DNA from: Candidatus Delongbacteria bacterium
Lineage (GTDB): Bacteria > UBA4055
Direction of reading: 5' to 3'
Length of the DNA: 36,410 bases
Assembly: GCA_027858225.1 (NCBI GenBank)
Contig: JAQIDB010000088.1
Span: 1 to 36,410, forward strand
Each line of letters opens with the position of its first letter. The first letter of the stretch is position 1. The notes under the pieces were generated by a model that saw nothing but the letters and a program-made list of their open reading frames with translations, was not told where the DNA came from and ran no database searches. Positions 27,324-35,317 of the stretch are shown here, piece after piece. Made by a program: the position numbers and the translations under genes.

Positions 27324-28272
27324 TGTAATCCCTATAAATTATTTTTGCGGCTTCAGTGTTCCTTTGATTATTACCTGACAATAAATCTGCGTATACGATA
27401 AAGGGATGGATTGTACTTTTGTTTTTTTCGTTAATTTCATTATCTAACCAAGAATTATCGTATATCTCTATGTAGCCATCCTGATCATCCATAGCAAGTC
27501 TGTGCTTAAATAAAAATTCATTGAGTTTATTTTTACTAACATAAATTGTAAATATTTCAGGTTTCATGACCTTTTTTAATAAATACGCAGCAGGTTCACC
27601 ACCCCATTTACCATTTATGTCTTCAGTTAATGAGATATCACCTTTAAATTTTCCAAAAAAGATCTTTGGTTTGAATATATCAGAATAAGCTATGCACCAT
27701 TTTTCAAAAAGTTCCTTTTTGTTTATAATCCTTTTGCCTGAGGAAAACTTGATTAAGAATTTCTGACTTTCTAGCTTTTTTAACACATTGCCTACTGAAC
27801 CTAAAGGAATTCTTGAAAATTTTGATATATTTCTTTGACTTGTACTAATTAATTCGTTATTTGTTAGCACTGCAAATATTAATTTTATATCCGTTATATT
27901 ATAATTCTTTACAAATAAATTATTTTGAGGAATTTTATGTTTCTTGCCTTTAATAAAAATATAAACACTTTTTGATTTTATAAAACAATTGCCTGCCGCA
28001 TCAATAAAGTTAATATCATTATTTTTTAACTCATCTGAGATTACCGGATTTATATAATCTGAAACTATAATCGTTTTTTTTTCATAGACTTTACTTAGAA
28101 TTATTGAAAGGATTGATCTAGTTACATTTGTGTGAATATCATAATTATACTTTATCCTTTGCTTATTTACTTCTATTATAATTTCTTTGCCTTCTATTTC
28201 ATAATCAATTTCGGTTTCACTATTCTTAATAAATTTGTCACCAATTCTCATGATATCGTTTATATTGAGCAT
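27304..28272 (-). CDS. AbiEi-like antitoxin / transcriptional regulator
   Basis: This 322-aa protein resembles the long AbiEi-family antitoxins. Its N-terminal part has VSDYINPVISDELKNNDINFIDAAGNCFI (about 91-120), a strong family-like stretch. A winged helix-turn-helix follows near 140-185 (ISKFSRIPLGSVGNVLKKLESQKFLI). A C-terminal region with KWGGEPAAYLL near 222 may be the toxin-contacting part. AbiEi antitoxins repress their own operon. An AGAGG lies before the ATG. It overlaps the toxin gene by 20 bases. The long inverted end at 28362-28419 lies about 90 bases upstream and might double as an operator, which is inference. Confidence 0.8.
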   Translation of the reverse strand: MLNINDIMRIGDKFIKNSETEIDYEIEGKEIIIEVNKQRIKYNYDIHTNVTRSILSIILSKVYEKKTIIVSDYINPVISDELKNNDINFIDAAGNCFIKSKSVYIFIKGKKHKIPQNNLFVKNYNITDIKLIFAVLTNNELISTSQRNISKFSRIPLGSVGNVLKKLESQKFLIKFSSGKRIINKKELFEKWCIAYSDIFKPKIFFGKFKGDISLTEDINGKWGGEPAAYLLKKVMKPEIFTIYVSKNKLNEFLFKHRLAMDDQDGYIEIYDNSWLDNEINEKNKSTIHPFIVYADLLSGNNQRNTEAAKIIYRDYIEDKLR

Positions 28273-28361
28273 TTCACAACCTCTGCTTGTTCATTATATG
28301 TAGATGTTCGTTATTTATGAACATAAGAAAAAATTGAACATCAGTCAAGTCTTTTATTTTT

Positions 28362-28419
28362 AAGAATGCCGGTATATTGAATATTTTAATCTTATTTTTA
28401 ATTACACCTTGCCCCTAAC
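28362..28419. repeat. Right inverted end of the AbiE unit
   Basis: This is the counterpart of 26462-26517. It contains AAGAATGCCGGTATATT, then TTAATTACACC, then GCCCCTAAC. The last block is also the R-box of the attC-like site at 28412-28486. Confidence 0.85.
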
Positions 28420-28486
28420 GGTCATAGCAAAAAGCGTTAAGCCAAGACAAGTAATGGTATTCAAGTCATTTTGCTAATGTTATGGG
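28412..28486 (-). repeat. attC-like recombination site A (75 bp)
   Basis: On the minus strand the outer boxes are CCCATAAC and GTTAGGGG, and the inner boxes are AGCAAAA and TTTTGCT, with a variable centre. This is the R''-L''-L'-R' layout of integron attC sites, placed downstream of the propeller gene as expected for a cassette. The inner pair differs from sites B and C (AGC/GCT instead of GGC/GCC) but stays complementary, a compensatory change that supports a folded hairpin. Confidence 0.65.
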
Positions 28487-28505
28487 TATGTTGCCGTTAA
28501 TCTTA
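28479..28505. repeat. Left inverted end of the propeller cassette
   Basis: GTTATGGG and TTGCCGTTAATCTTA here are repeated in inverted orientation at 29602-29628, with a four-base unmatched spacer (23 of 27 positions match). The repeat includes the R-box and covers the stop codon of the propeller gene. Confidence 0.8.
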
Positions 28506-29573
28506 TATCTTCACATCTTTATATTCATATACTGATATATAATTATTTTCACAATTGAATCCGTATGCAAAATCATTTTTAAAAACGATCCAGTCAATAT
28601 TATCAGGTATTCCAAATGAAACCCTATTAATAAATTCTCCCTTCTGGAAAACATCAAAGTACTTACATCGTTTTTTATCATCATCTCTTGGAGAATTAAC
28701 GAACAGTCTTCCTTTGGAATCGCAAAACATAGATTCAATAGGATTTTTATATTCTGACAAACCCTTCTTACTAATACCATTTGTTTTCAGGCTTTTCTTT
28801 AGTTTATCATTATTAATTCTTACTTTCCTGAAATGTTTCTTGATCTTATGTTTTAAATTCCCCGCAAGATCATAAACATTTATCAAATAGCGACCGAAAT
28901 CTCCCGGAAATGACATATAGATCTCATCTTTAGAACAGGCTACTTCGAAAGAATTTTTACCTGACATGATTTCTGCAGGTGTATCTTCTGAATCCTGAGT
29001 ATATATTTCCTTAAATGTTTTCATATTCAGATCAGCCAGAACCAATTTCGTTTTTTGTTTACCATACATCCCCCAAAAGGAATCATATATTAAAATTTTG
29101 TTATTTCTTACAAACATATCTCTTCCACCTGGATTTGAGTCTATTGAATATTGACGGTTACAGATAAAATTACCATCAGTGTCAAAAACAATGAGTTTGT
29201 ATCCACAATAATTAAGCAAATATAAGCTGTCATTTGAAATGTAAAATTTTTGCACATGATGGTTAGGAAATTCACCGGGGCCGTTACCGGGATTTGAAAA
29301 TGAGGTAATAAATTGTCCCTTTTTATCAAACTTTACAACTTTTGAATTTTTTGAATCAACAAAAAAGAAAGAAGAGTCTTTATCCATTTGGCTCGGAATA
29401 AATAACTGACTTGAAAGGAATGAATCTTCACAATTATTAAAATCCAATACAAATTTTTCATTCAAGACAATATTTAAATTTTCATCTTTTGGAGTACTGG
29501 TATTCTTGTACACTTTTTGGCCAAAACAATTTAATGTGACAGAAATTAAAATAATTATTTTAAAATAGTTCAA
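28503..29573 (-). CDS. Secreted 6-bladed beta-propeller protein
   Basis: This 356-aa protein has a short signal peptide (about 1-18; LNCFG could be a poor lipobox) followed by repeated propeller blades. Typical strands are FFFVDSKNSKVVKFDKKGQF, the GNGPGEF loop, LYLLNYCGYKLIVFDTDGNF, and a blade near the end, FAYGFNCENNYISVYEYK. The pattern fits the NHL-like 6-bladed beta-propeller proteins common in Bacteroidota. Ligand unknown. The start is a TTG at 29573 with GGGAA upstream; a nearby ATG is out of frame. It sits alone between two attC-like sites in the same orientation, so it looks like a single-gene cassette. Confidence 0.75.
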   Translation of the reverse strand: MNYFKIIILISVTLNCFGQKVYKNTSTPKDENLNIVLNEKFVLDFNNCEDSFLSSQLFIPSQMDKDSSFFFVDSKNSKVVKFDKKGQFITSFSNPGNGPGEFPNHHVQKFYISNDSLYLLNYCGYKLIVFDTDGNFICNRQYSIDSNPGGRDMFVRNNKILIYDSFWGMYGKQKTKLVLADLNMKTFKEIYTQDSEDTPAEIMSGKNSFEVACSKDEIYMSFPGDFGRYLINVYDLAGNLKHKIKKHFRKVRINNDKLKKSLKTNGISKKGLSEYKNPIESMFCDSKGRLFVNSPRDDDKKRCKYFDVFQKGEFINRVSFGIPDNIDWIVFKNDFAYGFNCENNYISVYEYKDVKI

Positions 29574-29601
29574 ATTTGAGTATTCCCATGTTTTATTTCA
29601 T

Positions 29602-29628
29602 TAAGATTAACGGCAATTATCCCATAAC
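29602..29628. repeat. Right inverted end of the propeller cassette
   Basis: TAAGATTAACGGCAA followed by CCCATAAC is the inverted copy of 28479-28505. It lies just upstream of the propeller gene and ends in the R-box of site B. Confidence 0.8.
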
Positions 29629-29704
29629 GGTCATGGCAAAAACCAGTGGTGATAAGCGAATTAAACTCTCTAAGTAACCATTGATGTTTTGCCAATGTTA
29701 GGGG
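29621..29704 (-). repeat. attC-like recombination site B (84 bp)
   Basis: On the minus strand the site runs from CCCCTAAC, through ATTGGCAAAACATCAATGG, a variable centre, then CCACTGG, TTTTTGCCATGACC, to GTTATGGG. Outer boxes and inner GGCAAAA/TTTTGCC boxes pair, and the spacers between R and L boxes differ in length (3 and 6 bases), as in attC sites with unpaired central spacers. It lies just downstream of the LPP20-like gene. Confidence 0.68.
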
Positions 29705-29803
29705 TATGTAGTGATTATCTTTACTCAAATTAATGAATTAAATAAGGTATATAAATTGAGAATGTTCAAATCACCACATTCATTGTTAGCAAATTATGTG
29801 AAT

Positions 29804-30859
29804 TTATAGATCTTCAATTGTAATATTGAAATTAGCTTGAACACTCCTACCAGGTAATGAAGTGTAGTAATACTTTTTATAATTGGAGTAATCATTTGTA
29901 GAATAATTATCAAATTTTATAGTAAATCGATTCATATAAGTTGTTTGAGTATCTTTTATTGTTAGTATAGATTTATTCCTTCTTAAGACTTGATCACCAT
30001 TAATATATAGAGTAAACTTACCATAAGTATAGTTTACAAAAAAACGATCATCCAAATCTTCAATATAATAACCATCTGCCTTTAATGTTATGTTATATAC
30101 ATCTCCATTTTTATCGTAAAATTCTACAGGTTTAAAGTCGAAGGAATAAGTTAAATCATTATCGATAATAGTTTTATCTAAAAATTCTTGATTAAATAGC
30201 TCATTAGAATTGAAATGGTTACTAGGAAGCGAAAATGATTTTTGATATTTACTATTAGGATAATATACTTTGAATTTATCGATTTCTTTTTTATATTCAT
30301 ACAATTTTTTCAGATAAATTTGTTGGTTTGAGCTATTATTGAGTTCGCTCAAAACAACCCATTTGATATGAAAATAGTGTGCCTGTTCTGCCAAATCTGT
30401 GTTTGAGTCATTTGTGAGTTTAGTAATTATTTCTTTTGCCTCAACAGTTTTGCCTTGCTCAAAAAGATGCTTTGCATATCTTAGCTCTTTATATGTTACA
30501 TCTTCCTCAACATTTGATTTTACTTTACCTACAAGAACTACTGAATAAGTACCATCAGAGCCGTATCCGTTGTCAATGATTTGAAATCCGGGCATCAGAA
30601 CAGTCTCAGCCTTGGTTTCAATATAATCGTAAGTAGTTTGGTAATTTTCTACTTTAGTTGTAGATTTAAGCTTTAGACCAGCTTTTTCAAGAGCCTGCCG
30701 CTTAGCGTCTATTATAGCTTCTTGCCTGTCTTTTTGTTCTCCGTTATTTTTATTATCGCTTATTCCTTTTACTGCAACATCTACAAGAGCTTGTGAGTTA
30801 AGATGTGTTGATAAAACAAAAACAATAATACAAACAACCCATTTAATGAACTTGATCAT
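29804..30859 (-). CDS. Exported protein with LPP20/FlgT-N-like domain, function unknown
   Basis: This 351-aa protein has a clear signal peptide (about 1-24). Residues about 35-115 (RQEAIIDAKRQALEKAGLKL, then FQIIDNGYGSDGTYSVVLVGKV) match the LPP20/FlgT N-terminal pattern found in envelope proteins, in which an Ala-rich helix is followed by a strand pair. A helical TPR-like hairpin follows (about 120-175). The C-terminal half is beta-rich and ends in an ITIEDL strand. GGAG sits 6 bases before the ATG at 30859. It is the only gene between attC-like sites B and C. Function unknown; the FlgT-like part alone does not imply flagella, and no flagellar gene is nearby. Confidence 0.65.
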   Translation of the reverse strand: MIKFIKWVVCIIVFVLSTHLNSQALVDVAVKGISDNKNNGEQKDRQEAIIDAKRQALEKAGLKLKSTTKVENYQTTYDYIETKAETVLMPGFQIIDNGYGSDGTYSVVLVGKVKSNVEEDVTYKELRYAKHLFEQGKTVEAKEIITKLTNDSNTDLAEQAHYFHIKWVVLSELNNSSNQQIYLKKLYEYKKEIDKFKVYYPNSKYQKSFSLPSNHFNSNELFNQEFLDKTIIDNDLTYSFDFKPVEFYDKNGDVYNITLKADGYYIEDLDDRFFVNYTYGKFTLYINGDQVLRRNKSILTIKDTQTTYMNRFTIKFDNYSTNDYSNYKKYYYTSLPGRSVQANFNITIEDL

Positions 30860-30943
30860 ACATTTCTCCTTTTTTAATCAATTTATATGATTTTTATTTT
30901 TCTAAATATTTCTATGTTAATAAACTACTTATAATCATTATTA

Positions 30944-31027
30944 CCCATAACGGATATGGCAAAAAGCAGTGGGGCAGAGCGAGTTAAATGTACAAGTAAC
31001 CCATTGATATTTTGCCAATGTTGTCTG
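30944..31027 (-). repeat. attC-like recombination site C (84 bp)
   Basis: On the minus strand: CAGACAAC, then ATTGGCAAAATATCAATGG, a variable centre, then CCACTGC, TTTTTGCCATATCC and GTTATGGG. The inner boxes GGCAAAA/TTTTGCC pair perfectly. The first R-box differs (CAGACAAC), so it matches its partner only in the AAC/GTT core, as occurs when neighbouring cassettes bring different core ends. It lies about 295 bases downstream of hsdR. Confidence 0.65.
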
Positions 31028-31321
31028 TCGTTCTTGGGGGTTTCTTCTTTTAATTATCTAAACTTGCCAATAGTACTTTTCATTTTAAGATAAGTTGTAA
31101 AGGTTAAATAACCTCACTTTACCAAAGCCCAATTAACCTAAGAAAACTATCTATATTCAGTACCTTGCAACTGCAAATCCATTTTGCCTGTTTATTCCTT
31201 TTACTTGCCAAGTGTTAAATTTGCGACTTAATTTTATTTTAGTCGCAAATTCTCCTGTTTTTGCAACTTAATTATGTCCAATCCGATACTAATCTACTAT
31301 ATCCCAAATATTCAGCAATTA
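31028..31321. other. Non-coding stretch between attC-like site C and hsdR
   Basis: AT-rich, with no convincing gene on either strand. At 31220-31249 a 9-bp perfect stem TTTGCGACT/AGTCGCAAA with a 12-base loop may end hsdR transcription, although the T tract after it is weak. The tail of the last cassette probably lies here. Confidence 0.5.
31220..31249 (-). terminator. Possible terminator hairpin after hsdR
   Basis: Inverted repeat TTTGCGACT/AGTCGCAAA around a 12-base AT-only loop, about 70 bases after the hsdR stop. On the minus strand it is followed by a short TTTAA only, so termination strength is uncertain. Confidence 0.4.
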
Positions 31322-34300
31322 TTACTGAGTCAGTTCACTTGCCAATAATTCACTTTGTTCAAGAACTCTTTCGGCTTCTATTAAAGCAACGTCTGGTGGG
31401 TATCCGTATTTCATTAAAATTTTCTTTACAAGTAATCGTAATTTTGCCCTTACATCGTCTCTTTTATTCCAATCAACTGTGGCATTTTTTCTAATAATCT
31501 CAACGATTATATGTATAAGTTCTTTCATTTTATTATCTTCTAAATATTTCGTTGAGCTATTTTCAGAAAGTACTGTATAAAATGCATATTCTTCTGCTGA
31601 TAAACCTAAGTCTCCGGCTTTGTTATCCTCTAACTTCATATCCCTAGCAATATCAGAGAGTTCTTTAATAACTTGAGCAGTATCTATTTGATTATTGTGA
31701 TATCGTTTGACTGCATTTGATAGCATTTCAGAAAACTTCTTACCTTGTACCATACTTTTTTGTTTTCTTACTTTGACTTCATCATTTAAAAGTTTTTTTA
31801 ATAGCTCAAATGCAAGATTTTGATGCTCCATATTTTTTACTTGTAGAAGAAAATCTTCGGAAAGTATATCTAACGTAGGAATTTTAACACCTGCTGCTTC
31901 AAAAATATCAACGACACCGTCACTACTCAATGCTTCATCTACGATTTGCTTTATTGCTGTGCTTACTTGTAAGTCTGTTTTTCCACCACTTGGTGTAAAT
32001 TTATTTATTCTTGCTTTTATTGCTTGAAAAAATGCTATTCTATCTTTCAATTTATCAGCATCAGGGCTTGGTACTGTCATTACATATAATTTTGTAAGAG
32101 ATGTTATTTCTGATAAAAAACGGTCTTTAAGTTCTTCATTTTTTAATATGAAATTCTGAGCAGAAAGTAATATTCTAAGTTTTTCTCCCGTATCTGCTTT
32201 GAAATACTTTTCATATTCAAATCCATGAAACATTTGATGTACAATTTCAAACTTTGTATTCATTCCATCTATAATTTCATCAAACTCTAAAACTGCTTTA
32301 CCTTTACCACCACTATCTGTGTATTCTGTCATTGCAGACCTTAAGTCCTGACCTATTCCGATGTAATCAACGATTAGTCCACCAGGTTTATCTTTGTAAA
32401 CTCGATTTGCTCTAGCAATTGCTTGCATCAATGCAGCACCTCGCATCTTTTTATCGATATAAAGAGTATGAAGAGGAGGAACATCAAATCCTGTTAACCA
32501 CATGGATTGAACTATAGCTAATTTTAGTTCATCATTACTGTCTTTAAGTCTTGCTGCTAATAGTTTCCTATCTTTCTTATTTGTATGATGAGGTTGAAAA
32601 CTTTCAGGATCATCAGATGAACTTGTCATTACGACTTTAATTGATCCTTTCTCAAGTTCTTCATTATGCCAATCAGGTTTTAATTCTATGATTTGTGCGT
32701 ATAAATCAACGGCTATTTGCCTTGTCATACATACAATCATTCCTTTACCTTCAAAAACAGCTTGTCTATCTTCAAAATGTGTTACTATATCATTGGCTAC
32801 ATCTTTTAATCTATCAGGATGACCTACAATTTTATTGATTTGAGCATTTCTCTTTTTAGCTTTTTCAATTTGTTCAGGAGTAGCATCTTCAATTTCATCT
32901 ACTAAGTCATCAACTTTTTTACTTACTTCATCATTGAATTTTATTTTAACTAATCTACTTTCATAACTAAGAGGAACTGTTGCACCATCTAAAACAGCTT
33001 GTGCAATGTCATATATGTCAATGTAGTTACCAAAAACTCTTTGGGTGTCTCTATCCTTCTTTTCAATTGGAGTTCCAGTAAAACCGATATAAGTCGCATT
33101 TGGTAAAGCATCACGCATATGTTGTGCATTACCTCGTTTTATATTTCCAATATCATTGATTTTACTTGTAAAGCCGTATTGACTACGATGTGCTTCATCT
33201 GCCACAACAACAATATTTCCACGATCTGTTAGCTTTTCAAAATTCTCATCTCCATTTTCAGGATAAAACTTCTGAATAGTAGTGAATACAATTCCACCAC
33301 CTGTAACTTTTAAAAGCTCTTTTAGGTGTGCTCTACTCGTAGCTTGTACCGGAGTTTGCCTTAACAATCGAGTACAATTACCGAAAGTTTCGAATAATTG
33401 GTCGTCAAGGTCATTTCTATCTGTTAAAATAACAATCGTTGGATTTTTCATAGCTGGTTCAACAACTAATTGACCTGTATAAAACACCATTGAAAGAGAT
33501 TTACCACTTCCCTGTGTATGCCAAACAACACCGGCTCTCATATCTCCTTTTTCCTGATTCTTTACAGATGGCAATCCATAAGCTTCGGGGTCTTCTTGAA
33601 CAGTAGTAGTATTTTTTTCAATATTTAAAGCTCTTAAAGTTGATTCAATTGCTTTTTCAACAACATAATATTGATGATAAGCAGCTACCTTTTTAATTTT
33701 AGTAAGGGAAAATAGTCCTGTTTTTTCATCTTTAACTTCTTCAGATTCAAACACTGTATTAAAACGAATTATTTTTAGCAATACTTCTTTTTTAAATAAG
33801 TGCTCAGCCATGATCTGCATTTCAGGTAAAATATCGTTATCATCTTTAGTTGGAGATTTCCATGCCAAGAACCTTGAGTACGGTGCTGAAACAGAACTGA
33901 CCCTTGCATCTATACCATCAGAAACAACACATAAAGAGTTATAATTAAAAACAGATGGTATTGCCTTTTTATAATTTTGAATTTGTCTATATGCTCTTTC
34001 TAAAGTTGCCTTTTCACTTATAGCACTCTTAAGCTCAACAAATACCAAAGGTAAACCATTAACAAATAAAATAATATCCGGTCGTTTTTCATTGTTATTT
34101 TCTTTTATAACAAATTGATTCACTACGGTAAAGATATTATTCTGAGGATTGTCAAAATCAATCAGTTTGACTTGCATACCAATAGTTTCATTATCTTTAA
34201 AATATTCAACCGTAACACCATCTGTCATCATGTAATGAAATTTTTCATTATTTGTCATGATGTCGGAAGAACCAAGATGTAGAACATGTTGATATGCTTC

Positions 34301-34507
34301 TACTCTTGCAGATTCAGGCAAATAAGGATTGAGTTTTTTAAGAGAGGTTCTAAATTGCTTTTCTAAAATAACAGAATCAAAACCTTCCCTTTGAGCATTT
34401 TCAGTATATGGTGCAATTTCAGCACCATGGAAATATTCAAAGCCTTGAATTTTAAGTAGGTCTATAAGGTTTTGTTCTATGGAGTCTTCTGTTAGTTTAG
34501 TATTCAT
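31322..34507 (-). CDS. hsdR: Type I restriction enzyme R subunit (HsdR)
   Basis: This protein of about 1061 aa is the DNA translocase and nuclease of a type I restriction-modification complex. The start at 34507 is preferred to 34528 because GGAAAGTGAG precedes it and MNTKLTEDSIEQ is a family-like N-terminus. The PD-(D/E)xK nuclease is at D144 and E158-L-K160 (RPDIILFVNGLPLVFVELK). The SF2 motor shows TQGSGKS near 330, ILTDRNDLDDQLF, ADEAHRSQYG near 434, GFTGTPIE, SMWLTGFDVP and QAIARANRVY. The C-terminal helical part contains NATVDWNKRDDVRAKLRLLVKKIL. No hsdM or hsdS is in the window; they are expected beyond the right edge. It overlaps no gene from the chosen start but follows the SEC-C gene stop by only 5 bases. 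Confidence 0.95.
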   Translation of the reverse strand: MNTKLTEDSIEQNLIDLLKIQGFEYFHGAEIAPYTENAQREGFDSVILEKQFRTSLKKLNPYLPESARVEAYQHVLHLGSSDIMTNNEKFHYMMTDGVTVEYFKDNETIGMQVKLIDFDNPQNNIFTVVNQFVIKENNNEKRPDIILFVNGLPLVFVELKSAISEKATLERAYRQIQNYKKAIPSVFNYNSLCVVSDGIDARVSSVSAPYSRFLAWKSPTKDDNDILPEMQIMAEHLFKKEVLLKIIRFNTVFESEEVKDEKTGLFSLTKIKKVAAYHQYYVVEKAIESTLRALNIEKNTTTVQEDPEAYGLPSVKNQEKGDMRAGVVWHTQGSGKSLSMVFYTGQLVVEPAMKNPTIVILTDRNDLDDQLFETFGNCTRLLRQTPVQATSRAHLKELLKVTGGGIVFTTIQKFYPENGDENFEKLTDRGNIVVVADEAHRSQYGFTSKINDIGNIKRGNAQHMRDALPNATYIGFTGTPIEKKDRDTQRVFGNYIDIYDIAQAVLDGATVPLSYESRLVKIKFNDEVSKKVDDLVDEIEDATPEQIEKAKKRNAQINKIVGHPDRLKDVANDIVTHFEDRQAVFEGKGMIVCMTRQIAVDLYAQIIELKPDWHNEELEKGSIKVVMTSSSDDPESFQPHHTNKKDRKLLAARLKDSNDELKLAIVQSMWLTGFDVPPLHTLYIDKKMRGAALMQAIARANRVYKDKPGGLIVDYIGIGQDLRSAMTEYTDSGGKGKAVLEFDEIIDGMNTKFEIVHQMFHGFEYEKYFKADTGEKLRILLSAQNFILKNEELKDRFLSEITSLTKLYVMTVPSPDADKLKDRIAFFQAIKARINKFTPSGGKTDLQVSTAIKQIVDEALSSDGVVDIFEAAGVKIPTLDILSEDFLLQVKNMEHQNLAFELLKKLLNDEVKVRKQKSMVQGKKFSEMLSNAVKRYHNNQIDTAQVIKELSDIARDMKLEDNKAGDLGLSAEEYAFYTVLSENSSTKYLEDNKMKELIHIIVEIIRKNATVDWNKRDDVRAKLRLLVKKILMKYGYPPDVALIEAERVLEQSELLASELTQ

Positions 34508-34512
34508 ATTTC

Positions 34513-35196
34513 TCACTTTCCACAACATTTTTTATACTTCTTTCCACTTCCGCACGGGCAGGGATCGTTTCGATTAATTTTAGGTTCCACTTTGATGGGT
34601 TCTGAAGGCAGTTCATTATGTTTTGACCTGAAATATAAACTCATCACTACTTTAAATATGATCTCAACCGGTTTATTTTTATACATCTCTTTTTGAATCT
34701 TCTCTGCTTTTTCAAGCGCATCAGATCCCATATCCTTCATCATATCACTATTATCATATATATGCAGTGAAGTAACATATCGCATCAGTTCTTCGTCTGA
34801 ATTTAAAATATCCTGATCCCAAATAGTAGTACCGTATAAAAATCCTGCTACCCAGTCTTTTGTATCTTCATGAGTTATATTTTCCGTACCTTTGGATATG
34901 TAAGGTATGTAATCATTTACCATAAGAATATCTTCCAACTCATCATATGCCCCGATAAGCATATCGAAAGCTGTGTCGCTATCTTCTGAATTTTGCCATT
35001 TAAGTTCTTTACTTCTTTCTTCAATAAACAAATAATCGAACCATTCATGCCATTCAATTGTATTTGGTGAGCATGCAATCGCAGTTAGATAGCCGTTGAT
35101 AAAATCAGTATTTAAATCTTTATAACCATATCTTTTTAAAATTCTTTCCAGCTGCTCATATACATTTTTCGGTTTGTTTGTCATTTTTCTTTCCAT
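34513..35196 (-). CDS. UPF0149 (YecA-like) protein with C-terminal SEC-C zinc motif
   Basis: This 227-aa protein has an N-terminal helical UPF0149 domain. [23 protein letters not shown] near residues 30-52 corresponds to the D-G-x-L-T-A-x-x-x-x-P segment of the family, and [13 protein letters not shown] near 115 is the second repeat. It ends with a SEC-C motif, [17 protein letters not shown], with C213, C215, C224 and C225 as Zn ligands. SEC-C occurs in SecA and in many stand-alone proteins that contact protein or nucleic acid. The start could instead be the ATG 12 bases in. It sits between an Abi_C-like gene and hsdR in one orientation, so it may be an accessory of the defence block. Role unknown. 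Confidence 0.8.
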   Translation of the reverse strand: MERKMTNKPKNVYEQLERILKRYGYKDLNTDFINGYLTAIACSPNTIEWHEWFDYLFIEERSKELKWQNSEDSDTAFDMLIGAYDELEDILMVNDYIPYISKGTENITHEDTKDWVAGFLYGTTIWDQDILNSDEELMRYVTSLHIYDNSDMMKDMGSDALEKAEKIQKEMYKNKPVEIIFKVVMSLYFRSKHNELPSEPIKVEPKINRNDPCPCGSGKKYKKCCGK

Positions 35197-35317
35197 ACTT
35201 ACACCCTTATTTCTCCACTCATCAGCTTTGGTAACAATGAATCTCTTGTTTTTTAAAGTAATTGAATTTGCTTATTGTTTTTAATAATTTTTTTATTCAT
35301 ACCTTGTGTTGAAAAAG
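35197..35317. other. Short intergenic region between Abi_C and SEC-C genes
   Basis: 121 bases, AT-rich, with no gene or attC-like site seen. It may carry a promoter for the SEC-C/hsdR pair; none could be placed with confidence. Confidence 0.3.

Larger units (their letters stand above)
26462..28419. mobile_element. AbiE toxin-antitoxin unit bounded by 56-58 bp inverted ends
   Basis: A unit of about 1.96 kb holds only the abiEi/abiEii pair and is closed by long imperfect inverted repeats whose outer ends are attC-like R-boxes. No transposase is present. I infer a mobile cassette-like unit. It could be an integron cassette, or an element moved in trans with inverted ends. Confidence 0.55.
28412..31027 (-). 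mobile_element. Putative integron cassette array (attC cluster without visible integrase)
   Basis: Three attC-like sites in one orientation alternate with single promoter-poor genes of unrelated function, each site lying downstream of its gene. The AbiE pair and a half site extend the pattern to 26436. Site centres differ while the outer parts are alike (B and C share nearly identical first halves), as in chromosomal integrons. No tyrosine integrase of the IntI type is in the window. By cassette polarity an integrase and attI would lie to the right of the window, unless the array is an orphan cluster. Confidence 0.55.

Noticed and set aside
29804-30859. Flagellar FlgT function for the LPP20-like protein
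   Set aside because: Only the N-terminal pattern is shared; no flagellar genes are in the window and the C-terminal half is unrelated.
28412-31027. CRISPR array
   Set aside because: The repeats are long palindromes about 1.2-1.4 kb apart with genes between them, not short direct repeats with uniform spacers, and no cas gene is seen.
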